Below, in pieces: positions 40,001 through 50,408 of a stretch of DNA of 64,000 bases. Source of the DNA: Coriaria nepalensis. Lineage: Eukaryota; Streptophyta; Magnoliopsida; Cucurbitales; Coriariaceae. The translations under genes were made by a program, and so were the position numbers. The stretch is from assembly GCA_027186245.1 (NCBI GenBank), contig CP114482.1, positions 22,959,209 through 23,023,208 of the forward strand, in the 5' to 3' direction. The notes below the pieces were generated by a model that was not told the DNA's origin, made no database searches, and saw only the letters and a program-made list of their open reading frames with translations. Every line of letters begins with the position of its first letter. Positions within the stretch are counted from its first letter, which is position 1.

Positions 40001-40360
40001 CAATAGATTAATTACAAGTTATGTAAGAAAATAATGTTTGAAGGGCAAAAATAGAATTCGGTCGAATTAATTTAGAATGATTTAAAGACTAAAAGAGACT
40101 CAATGACATGACTTTAAGGCTAAACAAATGCATTGTTACCTTCAATAGATCAACTGCAAGTTACGCACAAAAGTTATGTTTAAAGGCCGAATTTCGTTCG
40201 AAGTGATTTAGAATGATTTACTGACTAAAAGAGATGCAAAAATATGACTTGAACGCTAAAAAAGGCATAGTTGCCATCAATTGATCAATTGCAAGTTATC
40301 CACGAAAGACGTGTTCTAAATGCAAAAAAAGAATTGGTTCGAAGTGCCTTCAAACAATTT
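34076..40360. repeat. Domain 6a: homogenised three- and four-unit higher-order repeats
   Basis: Fifteen 419 bp units run from 34076 to the unit at 39942 without an indel. A unit whose C has ctataagagccgc, tagataaattgcaaat and gcatgaagatggcg recurs with starts at 34076, 35752, 37009 and 38266, spacings of 1,676, 1,257 and 1,257 bp. It is followed each time by a unit with tttgaatggcg, gaatttaaggctaaagaaat, ttccctataatag and atatggcttgaacgc. Units at 34914 and 35333 are near-identical neighbours (gaatttgttcg, taaggactag, gcacgttatgc, gtttcaaatgc). The unit at 36590 repeats the one at 33657 (tttggagggc), seven units away. Confidence 0.85.
40278..40291. repeat. 14 bp perfect palindrome in subunit C (first of ten)
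   Basis: CAATTGATCAATTG is its own reverse complement. It arises when the common caatagatcaattg of C becomes caattgatcaattg. Exact copies start at 40278, 41535, 42792, 44887, 46563, 48650, 51583, 53259, 57022 and 59117, always at the same place in C. A shorter form (caattgatcaattt) is near 28,553. The palindrome always comes with gcacgaaagacg or gttatccacgaaagacg just after it, so all copies share one ancestor. Confidence 0.9.
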
Positions 40361-43300
40361 AATGATTGAAAAGCCTGAGTGATACGCTTTTTAGTGCTAA
40401 AATAATGCATTGTTGTCTTCAATAGATTAATTACAAGTTATGTAAGAAAATAATATTTGAATGGCGAAAATAGAATTTGTTCGAACTAATTTAGAATGAT
40501 TTAATGACTAGAAGAGACTCAGTGACATGAATTTAAGGCTAAAGAAATGCATTGTTCCCTATAATAGATCAACTGCAAGTTATGCACGAAAGTCATGTTT
40601 AAATGCCGAATTTCATACGAAGTGATTTAGAATGATAAACTGACTAAAAGAGACGCAAAAATATGGCTTGAACGCTAAAAAAGGCAGACTTGCCATCAAT
40701 AGATCAATTGCAAGTTATGCACGAAAGTTGCGTTTTAAATGCAAAAAGAGAATTGGTTCGAAGTGCCTTCAAACAATTTAATGATTGAAAAGACTGAGTG
40801 ATATGCTTTTTAATGCTAAAATAATGCATTGTTGTCTTCAATAGATTAATTACAAGTTATGTAAGAAAATAATATTTGAAGGGCGAAAATAGAATTTGTT
40901 CGAACTAATTTAGAATGATTTAAGGACTAGAAGAGACTCAGTGACATGACTTTAAGGCTAAACAAATGCATTGTTGCCTATAATAGATCAACTGCAAGTT
41001 ATGCACGAAAGTCATGTTTAAATGCGAAATTTCATACGAAGTGATTTAGAATGATTTACTGACTAAAAAAGACGCAAAAATATGACTTGAACGCTAAAAA
41101 AGGCATAGTTGCCATCAATAGATCAATTGCACGTTATGCACGAAAGTCACGTTTCAAATGCAAAAAGAGAATTGGTTCGAAGTGCCTTCAAACAATTTAA
41201 TGATTGAAAAGACTGAGCGATATGCTTTTTAATGCTAAAATAATGCATTGTTGTCTTCAATAGATTAATTGCAAGTTATGTAAGAAAATAATGTTTGAAG
41301 GGCGAAAATAGAATTCGGTCGAATTAATTTAGACTGATTTAATGACTAAAAGAGACTCAATGACATGACTTTAAGGCTAAACAAATGCATTGTTACCTTC
41401 AATAGATCAACTGCAAGTTACGCACGAAAGTTATGTTTAAAGGCCGAATTTCGTTCGAAGTGATTTAGAATGATTTACTGACTAAAAGAGATGCAAAAAT
41501 ATGACTTGAACGCTAAAAAAGGCATAGTTGCCATCAATTGATCAATTGCAAGTTATGCACGAAAGACGTGTTCTAAATGCAAAAAAAGAATTGGTTCAAA
41601 GTGCCTTCAAACAATTTAATGATTGAAAAGACTGAGTGATACGCTTTTTAATGCTAAAATAATGCATTGTTGTCTTCAATAGATTAATTACAAGTTATGT
41701 AAGAAAATAATATTTGAATGGCGAAAATAGAATTTGTTCGAACTAATTTAGAATGATTTAATGACTAGAAGAGACTCAGTGACATGAATTTAAGGCTAAA
41801 GAAATGCATTGTTCCCTATAATAGATCAACTGCAAGTTATGCACGAAAGTCATGTTTAAATGCCGAATTTCATACGAAGTGATTTAGAATGATAAACTGA
41901 CTAAAAGAGACGCAAAAATATGGCTTGAACGCTAAAAAAGGCAGACTTGCCATCAATAGATCAATTGCAAGTTATGCACGAAAGTTGCGTTTTAAATGCA
42001 AAAAGAGAATTGGTTCGAAGTGCCTTCAAACAATTTAATGATTGAAAAGACTGAGTGATATGCTTTTTAATGCTAAAATAATGCATTGTTGTCTTCAATA
42101 GATTAATTACAAGTTATGTAAGAAAATAATATTTGAAGGGCGAAAATAGAATTTGTTCGAACTAATTTAGAATGATTTAAGGACTAGAAGAGACTCAGTG
42201 ACATGACTTTAAGGCTAAACAAATGCATTGTTGCCTATAATAGATCAACTGCAAGTTATGCACGAAAGTCATGTTTAAATGCGAAATTTCATACGAAGTG
42301 ATTTAGAATGATTTACTGACTAAAAAAGACGCAAAAATATGACTTGAACGCTAAAAAAGGCATAGTTGCCATCAATAGATCAATTGCACGTTATGCACGA
42401 AAGTCACGTTTCAAATGCAAAAAGAGAATTGGTTCGAAGTGCCTTCAAACAATTTAATGATTGAAAAGACTGAGCGATATGCTTTTTAATGCTAAAATAA
42501 TGCATTGTTGTCTTCAATAGATTAATTGCAAGTTATGTAAGAAAATAATGTTTGAAGGGCGAAAATAGAATTCGGTCGAATTAATTTAGACTGATTTAAT
42601 GACTAAAAGAGACTCAATGACATGACTTTAAGGCTAAACAAATGCATTGTTACCTTCAATAGATCAACTGCAAGTTACGCACGAAAGTTATGTTTAAAGG
42701 CCGAATTTCGTTCGAAGTGATTTAGAATGATTTACTGACTAAAAGAGATGCAAAAATATGACTTGAACGCTAAAAAAGGCATAGTTGCCATCAATTGATC
42801 AATTGCAAGTTATGCACGAAAGACGTGTTCTAAATGCAAAAAAAGAATTGGTTCAAAGTGCCTTCAAACAATTTAATGATTGAAAAGACTGAGTGATACG
42901 CTTTTTAATGCTAAAATAATGCATTGTTGTCTTCAATAGATTAATTACAAGTTATGTAAGAAAATAATATTTGAATGGCGAAAATAGAATTTGTTCGAAC
43001 TAATTTAGAATGATTTAATGACTAGAAGAGACTCAGTGACATGAATTTAAGGCTAAAGAAATGCATTGTTCCCTATAATAGATCAACTGCAAGTTATGCA
43101 CGAAAGTCATGTTTAAATGCCGAATTTCATACGAAGTGATTTAGAATGATAAACTGACTAAAAGAGACGCAAAAATATGGCTTGAACGCTAAAAAAGGCA
43201 GACTTGCCATCAATAGATCAATTGCAAGTTATGCACGAAAGTTGCGTTTTAAATGCAAAAAGAGAATTGGTTCGAAGTGCCTTCAAACAATTTAATGATT

Positions 43301-44131
43301 GAAAAGACTGAGTGATATGCTTTTTAATGCTAAAATAATGCATTGTTGTCTTCAATAGATTAATTACAAGTTATGTAAGAAAATAATATTTGAAGGGCGA
43401 AAATAGAATTTGTTCGAACTAATTTAGAATGATTTAAGGACTAGAAGAGACTCAGTGACATGACTTTAAGGCTAAACAAATGCATTGTTGCCTATAATAG
43501 ATCAACTGCAAGTTATGCACGAAAGTCATGTTTAAATGCGAAATTTCATACGAAGTGATTTAGAATGATTTACTGACTAAAAAAGACGCAAAAATATGAC
43601 TTGAACGCTAAAAAAGGCATAGTTGCCATCAATAGATCAATTGCACGTTATGCACGAAAGTCACGTTTCAAATGCAAAAAGAGAATTGGTTCGAAGTGCC
43701 TTCAAACAATTTAATGATTGAAAAGACTGAGCGATATGCTTTTTAATGCTAAAATAATGCGTTGTTGTCTTCAATAGATTAATTGCAAGTTATGTAAGAA
43801 AATAATGTTTGAAGGGCGAAAATAGAATTCGGTCGAATTAATTTAGACTGATTTAATGACTAAAAGAGACTCAATGACATGACTTTAAGGCTAAACAAAT
43901 GCATTGTTGCCTTCAATAGATCAACTGCAAGTTACGCACGAAAGTCATGTTTAAAGGCCGAATTTCGTTCGAAGTGATTTAGAATGATTTACTGACTAAA
44001 GGAGACGCAAAAATATGACTTGAACGCTAAAAAAGGCATAGGTGCCATCAATAGATAAATTGCAAGTTATGCACGAAAGTCGCGTTTTAAATGCGAAAAG
44101 AGAATTGGTTCGAAGTGCCTTCAAACAATTT
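40361..44131. repeat. Domain 6b: three copies of a 1,257 bp three-unit repeat
   Basis: Unit starts 40361, 40780, 41199; 41618, 42037, 42456; and 42875, 43294, 43713 form three near-identical triplets. The marker aatgataaactgac falls at 40631, 41888 and 43145, exactly 1,257 bp apart. Other markers in fixed order are aggcagacttgcc, gaatttgttcg with taaggactag, aaatgcgaaatttc, gcacgttatgcacg with cacgtttcaaatg, gactgagcgatatg, and tttagactgattt. The third triplet leaves the pattern at its end, where C has aaggagacgc and tagataaattgc. At 3 subunits per unit, this is a nine-subunit higher-order repeat. Confidence 0.9.
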
Positions 44132-45075
44132 AATGATTGAAAAGACTGAGTGATATGCTTTTTAATGCTAAAATAATGCATTGTTGTCTTCAATAGATTA
44201 ATTACAAGTTATGTAAGAAAATAATATTTGAATGGCGAAAATAGAATTCGTTCAAACTAATTTAGAATGATTTAATGACTAGAAGAGACTCAGTGACATG
44301 AATTTAAGGCTAAAGAAATGCATTGTTCCCTATAATAGATCAACTGCAAGTTATGCACGAAAGTAATGTTTAAATGCCGAATTTCATACGAAGTGATTTA
44401 GAATGATTTACTGACTAAAAGAGACGCAAAAATATGGCTTGAACGCTAAAAAAGGCAGAGTTGCCATCAATAGATCAATTGCAAGTTATGCATGAAAGTC
44501 GCGTTTTAAATGCAAAAAGAGAATTGGTTCGAAGTGCCTTCAAACAATTTAATGATTGAAAATACTGAGTGATATGCTTTTTAATGCTAAAATAATGCAT
44601 TGTTGTCTTCAATAGATTAATTACAAGTTATGTAAGAAAATAATGTTTGAAGGGCAAAAATAGAATTCGGTCGAATTAATTTAGAATGATTTAAAGACTA
44701 AAAGAGACTCAATGACATGACTTTAAGGCTAAACAAATGCATTGTTACCTTCAATAGATCAACTGCAAGTTACGCACGAAAGTTATGTTTAAAGGCCGAA
44801 TTTCGTTCGAAGTGATTTAGAATGATTTACTGACTAAAAGAGATGCAAAAATATGACTTGAACGCTAAAAAAGGCATAGTTGCCATCAATTGATCAATTG
44901 CAAGTTATGCACGAAAGACGCGTTTTAAATGCGAAAAGAGAATTGGTTCGAAGTGCCTTCAAACAATTTAATGATTGAAAAGACTGAGTGATATGCTTTT
45001 TAATGCTAAAATAATGCATTGTTGTCTTCAATAGATTAATTACAAGTTATGTAAGAAAAAAATATTTGAATGGCG
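43400..45075. repeat. Four-unit tandem duplication, copy 1 (1,676 bp)
   Basis: This stretch matches about 45,076-46,751 at an offset of 1,676 bp. Shared markers are taaggactagaag with aaatgcgaaatttc, ataatgcgttgttg (units at 43713 and 45389), aaaggcataggtgcc, gttcaaactaat with gaaagtaatgttt (units at 44132 and 45808), and agaaaaaaatatttgaatgg (near 45055 and 46731). The junction lies near 45,075, where a unit starting with the agaaaaaaatatttgaatgg form continues as the gaatttgttcg, taaggactag form. Edges are uncertain by some tens of bases. Confidence 0.75.
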
Positions 45076-46751
45076 AAAATAGAATTTGTTCGAACTAATT
45101 TAGAATGATTTAAGGACTAGAAGAGACTCAGTGACATGACTTTAAGGCTAAACAAATGCATTGTTGCCTATAATAGATCAACTGCAAGTTATGCACGAAA
45201 GTCATGTTTAAATGCGAAATTTCATACGAAGTGATTTAGAATGATTTACTGACTAAAAAAGACGCAAAAATATGACTTGAACGCTAAAAAAGGCATAGTT
45301 GCCATCAATAGATCAATTGCACGTTATGCACGAAAGTCACGTTTCAAATGCAAAAAGAGAATTGGTTCGAAGTGCCTTCAAACAATTTAATGATTGAAAA
45401 GACTGAGCGATATGCTTTTTAATGCTAAAATAATGCGTTGTTGTCTTCAATAGATTAATTGCAAGTTATGTAAGAAAATAATGTTTGAAGGGCGAAAATA
45501 GAATTCGGTCGAATTAATTTAGACTGATTTAATGACTAAAAGAGACTCAATGACATGACTTTAAGGCTAAACAAATGCATTGTTGCCTTCAATAGATCAA
45601 CTGCAAGTTACGCACGAAAGTCATGTTTAAAGGCCGAATTTCGTTCGAAGTGATTTAGAATGATTTACTGACTAAAGGAGACGCAAAAATATGACTTGAA
45701 CGCTAAAAAAGGCATAGGTGCCATCAATAGATAAATTGCAAGTTATGCACGAAAGTCGCGTTTTAAATGCGAAAAGAGAATTGGTTCGAAGTGCCTTCAA
45801 ACAATTTAATGATTGAAAAGACTGAGTGATATGCTTTTTAATGCTAAAATAATGCATTGTTGTCTTCAATAGATTAATTACAAGTTATGTAAGAAAATAA
45901 TATTTGAATGGCGAAAATAGAATTCGTTCAAACTAATTTAGAATGATTTAATGACTAGAAGAGACTCAGTGACATGAATTTAAGGCTAAAGAAATGCATT
46001 GTTCCCTATAATAGATCAACTGCAAGTTATGCACGAAAGTAATGTTTAAATGCCGAATTTCATACGAAGTGATTTAGAATGATTTACTGACTAAAAGAGA
46101 CGCAAAAATATGGCTTGAACGCTAAAAAAGGCAGAGTTGCCATCAATAGATCAATTGCAAGTTATGCATGAAAGTCGCGTTTTAAATGCAAAAAGAGAAT
46201 TGGTTCGAAGTGCCTTCAAACAATTTAATGATTGAAAATACTGAGTGATATGCTTTTTAATGCTAAAATAATGCATTGTTGTCTTCAATAGATTAATTAC
46301 AAGTTATGTAAGAAAATAATGTTTGAAGGGCAAAAATAGAATTCGGTCGAATTAATTTAGAATGATTTAAAGACTAAAAGAGACTCAATGACATGACTTT
46401 AAGGCTAAACAAATGCATTGTTACCTTCAATAGATCAACTGCAAGTTACGCACGAAAGTTATGTTTAAAGGCCGAATTTCGTTCGAAGTGATTTAGAATG
46501 ATTTACTGACTAAAAGAGATGCAAAAATATGACTTGAACGCTAAAAAAGGCATAGTTGCCATCAATTGATCAATTGCAAGTTATGCACGAAAGACGCGTT
46601 TTAAATGCGAAAAGAGAATTGGTTCGAAGTGCCTTCAAACAATTTAATGATTGAAAAGACTGAGTGATATGCTTTTTAATGCTAAAATAATGCATTGTTG
46701 TCTTCAATAGATTAATTACAAGTTATGTAAGAAAAAAATATTTGAATGGCG
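45076..46751. repeat. Four-unit tandem duplication, copy 2 (1,676 bp)
   Basis: This is the partner of 43,400-45,075, with unit starts at 45389, 45808, 46227 and 46646 inside or at its end. After about 46,780 the two diverge: the unit at 46646 goes on with gaatttaaggctaaagaaat, ttccctataatag and aatgataaactgac, the pattern seen at 41,888 and 43,145. Few differences are visible by eye within the matched part. Confidence 0.75.
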
Positions 46752-46774
46752 AAAATAGAATTTGTTCGAACTAA

Positions 46775-48980
46775 TTTAGAATGATTTAATGACTAGAAGA
46801 GACTCAGTGACATGAATTTAAGGCTAAAGAAATGCATTGTTCCCTATAATAGATCAACTGCAAGTTATGCACGAAAGTCATGTTTAAATGCCGAATTTCA
46901 TACGAAGTGATTTAGAATGATAAACTGACTAAAAGAGACGCAAAAATATGGCTTGAACGCTAAAAAAGGCAGACTTGCCATCAATAGATCAATTGCAAGT
47001 TATGCTCGAAAGTTGCGTTTTAAATGCAAAAAGAGAACTGGTTCGAAGTGCCTTCAAACAATTTAATGATTGAAAAGACTGAGCGATATGCTTTTTAATG
47101 CTAAAATAATGCATTGTTGTCTTCAATAGATTAATTGCAAGTTATGTAAGAAAATAATGTTTGAAGGGCGAAAATAGAACTCGGTCGAATTAATTTAGAA
47201 TGATTTAATGACTAAAAGAGACTCAATGATATGACTTTAAGGCTAAACAAATGCATTGTTCGCTATAATAGATCAACTGCAAGTTATGCACGAAAGTAAT
47301 GTTTAAATGCCGAATGTCGTTCGAAGAATGATTTACTGACTAAAAGAGACACAAAAATATGACTTGAACGCTAAAAAAGGCATAGTTGCCATCAATAGAT
47401 CAATTGCAAGTTATGCACGAAAGTCGCGTTTTAAATGCAAAAAGAGAATTGGTTCGAAGTGCCTTCAAACAATTTAATGATTGAAAAGACTGAGTGATAT
47501 GCTTTTTAATGCTAAAATAATGCATTGTTGTCTTCAATAGATTAATTGCAAGTTATGTAAGAAAATAATGTTTGAAGGGCGAAAATAGAATTGGGTCGAA
47601 TTAATTTAGAATGATTTAATGACTAAAAGAGAGTCAATGACATGACTTTAAGGCTAAACAAATGCATTGTTGCCTTCAATAGACCAACTGCAAGTTACGC
47701 ACGAAAGTCATGTTTAAAGGCCGAATTTCGTTTGAAGTGATTTAGAATGATTTACTGACTATAAGAGCCGCAAAAATATGGCTTGAACGCTAAAAAAGGC
47801 ATAGTTGCCATCAATAGATCAATTGCAAGTTATGCACGAAAGTCACGTTTTAAATGCAAAAAGAGAATTTGTTCGAAGTGCCTTCAAACAATTTAATGAT
47901 TGAAAAGACTGAGTGATATGCTTTTTAATGCTAAAATAATGCATTGTTGTCTTCAATAGATTAATTACAAGTTATGTAAGAAAATAATAATTGAAGGGCG
48001 AAAATAGATTTCGTTCGAACTAATTTAGAATGATTTATTGACTAGAAGAGACTCAGTGACATGACTTTAAGGCTAAACAAATGCATTGTTGCCTTCAATA
48101 GATCAACTGCAAGTTACGGACGAAAGTCATGTTTAAAGGCCGAATTTCGTTCGAAGTGGTTTAGAATGATTTACTGACTAAAAGAGACGCAAAAATATGA
48201 CTTGAACGCTAAAAAAGGCATAGTTGCCATCAATAGATCAATTGCAAGTTATGCACGAAAGTCGCGTTTTAAATGCAAAAAGAGAATTGGTTTAAGGTGC
48301 CTTCAAACAATTTAATGATTGAAAAGACTGAGTGATATGCTTTTTAATGCTAAAATAATGCATTGTTGTCTTCAATAGATTAATTACAAGTTACGTAAGA
48401 AAATAATATTTGAAGGGCAAAAATAGAATTCGGTCGAATTAATTTAGAATGATTTAAAGACTAAAAGAGACTCAATGACATGACTTTAAGGCTAAACAAA
48501 TGCATTGTTGCCTTCAATAGATCAACTGCAAGTTACGCACGAAAGTCATGTTTAAAGGCCGAATTTCGTTCGAAGTGATTTAGAATGATTTACTGACTAA
48601 AAGAGATGCAAAAATATGACTTGAACGCTAAAAAAGGCATAGTTGCCATCAATTGATCAATTGCAAGTTATGCACGAAAGACGCGTTTTAAATGCGAAAA
48701 GAGAATTGGTTCGAAGTGCCTTCAAACAATTTAATGATTGAAAAGACTGAGTGATATGCTTTTTAATGCTAAAATAATGCATTGTTGTCTTCAATAGATT
48801 AATTACAAGTTATGTAAGAAAATAATATTTGAATGGCGAAAATAGAATTCGTTCGAACTAATTTAGAATGATTTAATGACTAGAAGAGACTCAGTGACAT
48901 GAATTTAAGGCTAAAGAAATGCATTGTTCCCTATAATAGATCAACTGCAAGTTATGCACGAAAGTCATGTTTAAATGCCG
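46775..48980. repeat. 2.2 kb block, copy 1 (partner 8,372 bp downstream)
   Basis: This block has a dense set of private variants, all repeated in order at 55,147-57,352. They are gttatgctcgaaagttgcg, agagaactggttcg, tagaactcggtcg, caatgatatgac, gttcgctataatag, cgaatgtcgttcgaagaatg (8 bp deletion), gagacacaaaaa, gaattgggtcg, gagagtcaatg, tagaccaactg, ataataattgaaggg, atagatttcgttcg, gatttattgac, gttacggacg, gtggtttag, ggtttaaggtg and gttacgtaag. The offset is 8,372 bp, twenty units minus the 8 bp deletion that lies once in the interval. Only a few substitutions separate the copies, for example gaaagtaatg at 47,293 against gaaagtcatg at 55,665. Confidence 0.9.
47065..47475. repeat. 411 bp unit with an 8 bp deletion at the B/C joint
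   Basis: B runs straight from gttcgaag into the C opening aatgatttactg at about 47,326, losing tgatttag. The surroundings are cgaatgtcgttcgaagaatg. The same deletion occurs at about 55,698 (unit 55437-55847) and, with two base changes (cgttgaaagaatg), at about 63,651 (unit 63390-63800). Spacing between the three is 8,372 and 7,953 bp, each a whole number of units minus 8. Confidence 0.9.
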
Positions 48981-50408
48981 AATTCCATACGAAGTGATTT
49001 AGAATGATTTACTGACTAAAAGAGACGCAAAAATATGGCTTGAACGCTAAAAAAGGCAGAGTTGCCATCAATAGATCAATTGCAAGTTATGCATGAAAGT
49101 CGCGTTTTAAATGCAAAAAGAGAATTGGTTCGAAGTGCCTTCAAACAATTTAATGATTGAAAATACTGAGTGATATGCTTTTTAATGCTAAAATAATGCA
49201 TTGTTGTCTTCAATAGATTAATTACAAGTTATGTAAGAAAATAATGTTTGAAGGGCAAAAATAGAATTCGGTCGAATTAATTTAGAATGATTTAAAGACT
49301 AAAAGAGACTCAATGACATGACTTTAAGGCTAAACAAATGCATTGTTACCTTCAATAGATCAAGTGCAAGTTACGCACGAAAGTCATGTTTAAAGGCCGA
49401 ATTTCGTTCGAAGTGATTTAGAATGATTTACTGACTAAAGGAGACGCAAAAATATGACTTGAACGCTAAAAAAGGCATAGTTGCCATCAATAGATAAATT
49501 GCAAGTTATGCACGAAAGTCGCGTTTTAAATGCGAAAAGAGAATTGGTTCGAAGTGCCTTCAAACAATTTAATGATTGAAAAGACTGAGTGATATGCTTT
49601 TTAATGCTAAAATAATGCATTGTTGTCTTCAATAGATTAATTACAAGTTATGTAAGAAAATAACATTTGAATGGCGAAAATAGAATTCGTTCAAATTAAT
49701 TTAGAATGATTTAATGACTAGAAGAGACTCAGTGACATGAATTTAAGGCTAAAGAAATGCATTGTTCCCTATAATAGATCAACTGCAAGTTATGCACGAA
49801 AGTCATGATTAAATGCCGAATTTCATACGAAGTGATTTAGAATGATTTACTGACTAAAAGAGACGCAAAAATATGGCTTGAACGCTAAAAAAGGCAGAGT
49901 TGCCATCAATAGATCAATTGCAAGTTATGCATGAAAGTCACGTTTTAAATGCAAAAAGAGAATTGGTTCGAAGTGCCTTCAAACAATTTAATGATTGAAA
50001 ATACTGAGTGATATGCTTTTTAATGCTAAAATAATGCATTGTTGTCTTCAATAGATTAATTACAAGTTATGTAAGAAAATAATATTTGAAGGGCGAAAAT
50101 TGAATTCGTTCGAACTAATTTAGAATGATTTAATGACTAGAAGAGACTCAGTGACATGACTTTAAGGCTAAACAAATGCATTGTTGCCTATAATAGATCA
50201 ACTGCAAGTTATGCACGAAAGTCATGTTTAAATGCCAAATTTCATACGAAGTGATTTAGAATGATTTACTGACTAAAAGAGACGCAAAAATATGGCTTGA
50301 ACGCTAAAAAAGGCAGAGTTGCCATCAATAGATCAATTGCAAGTTATGCATGAAAGTCGCGTTTTAAATGCAAAAAGAGAATTGGTTCGAAGTGCCTTCA
50401 AACAATTT
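48314..50408. repeat. Domain 7a: block repeated seven units downstream, copy 1
   Basis: Units start at 48314, 48733, 49152, 49571 and 49990. The stretch from roughly 48,500 to 50,030 matches 51,430-52,960 at an offset of 2,933 bp (7 x 419). Markers are gaattccatacg (48,980 and 51,913), tgaaaatactgag (units at 49152 and 52085), aaggagacgc with tagataaattgc and aaatgcgaaaag (C of the same units), and gttcaaattaat (units at 49571 and 52504). The unit at 49990 departs, with gggcgaaaattgaattcg. Confidence 0.75.
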
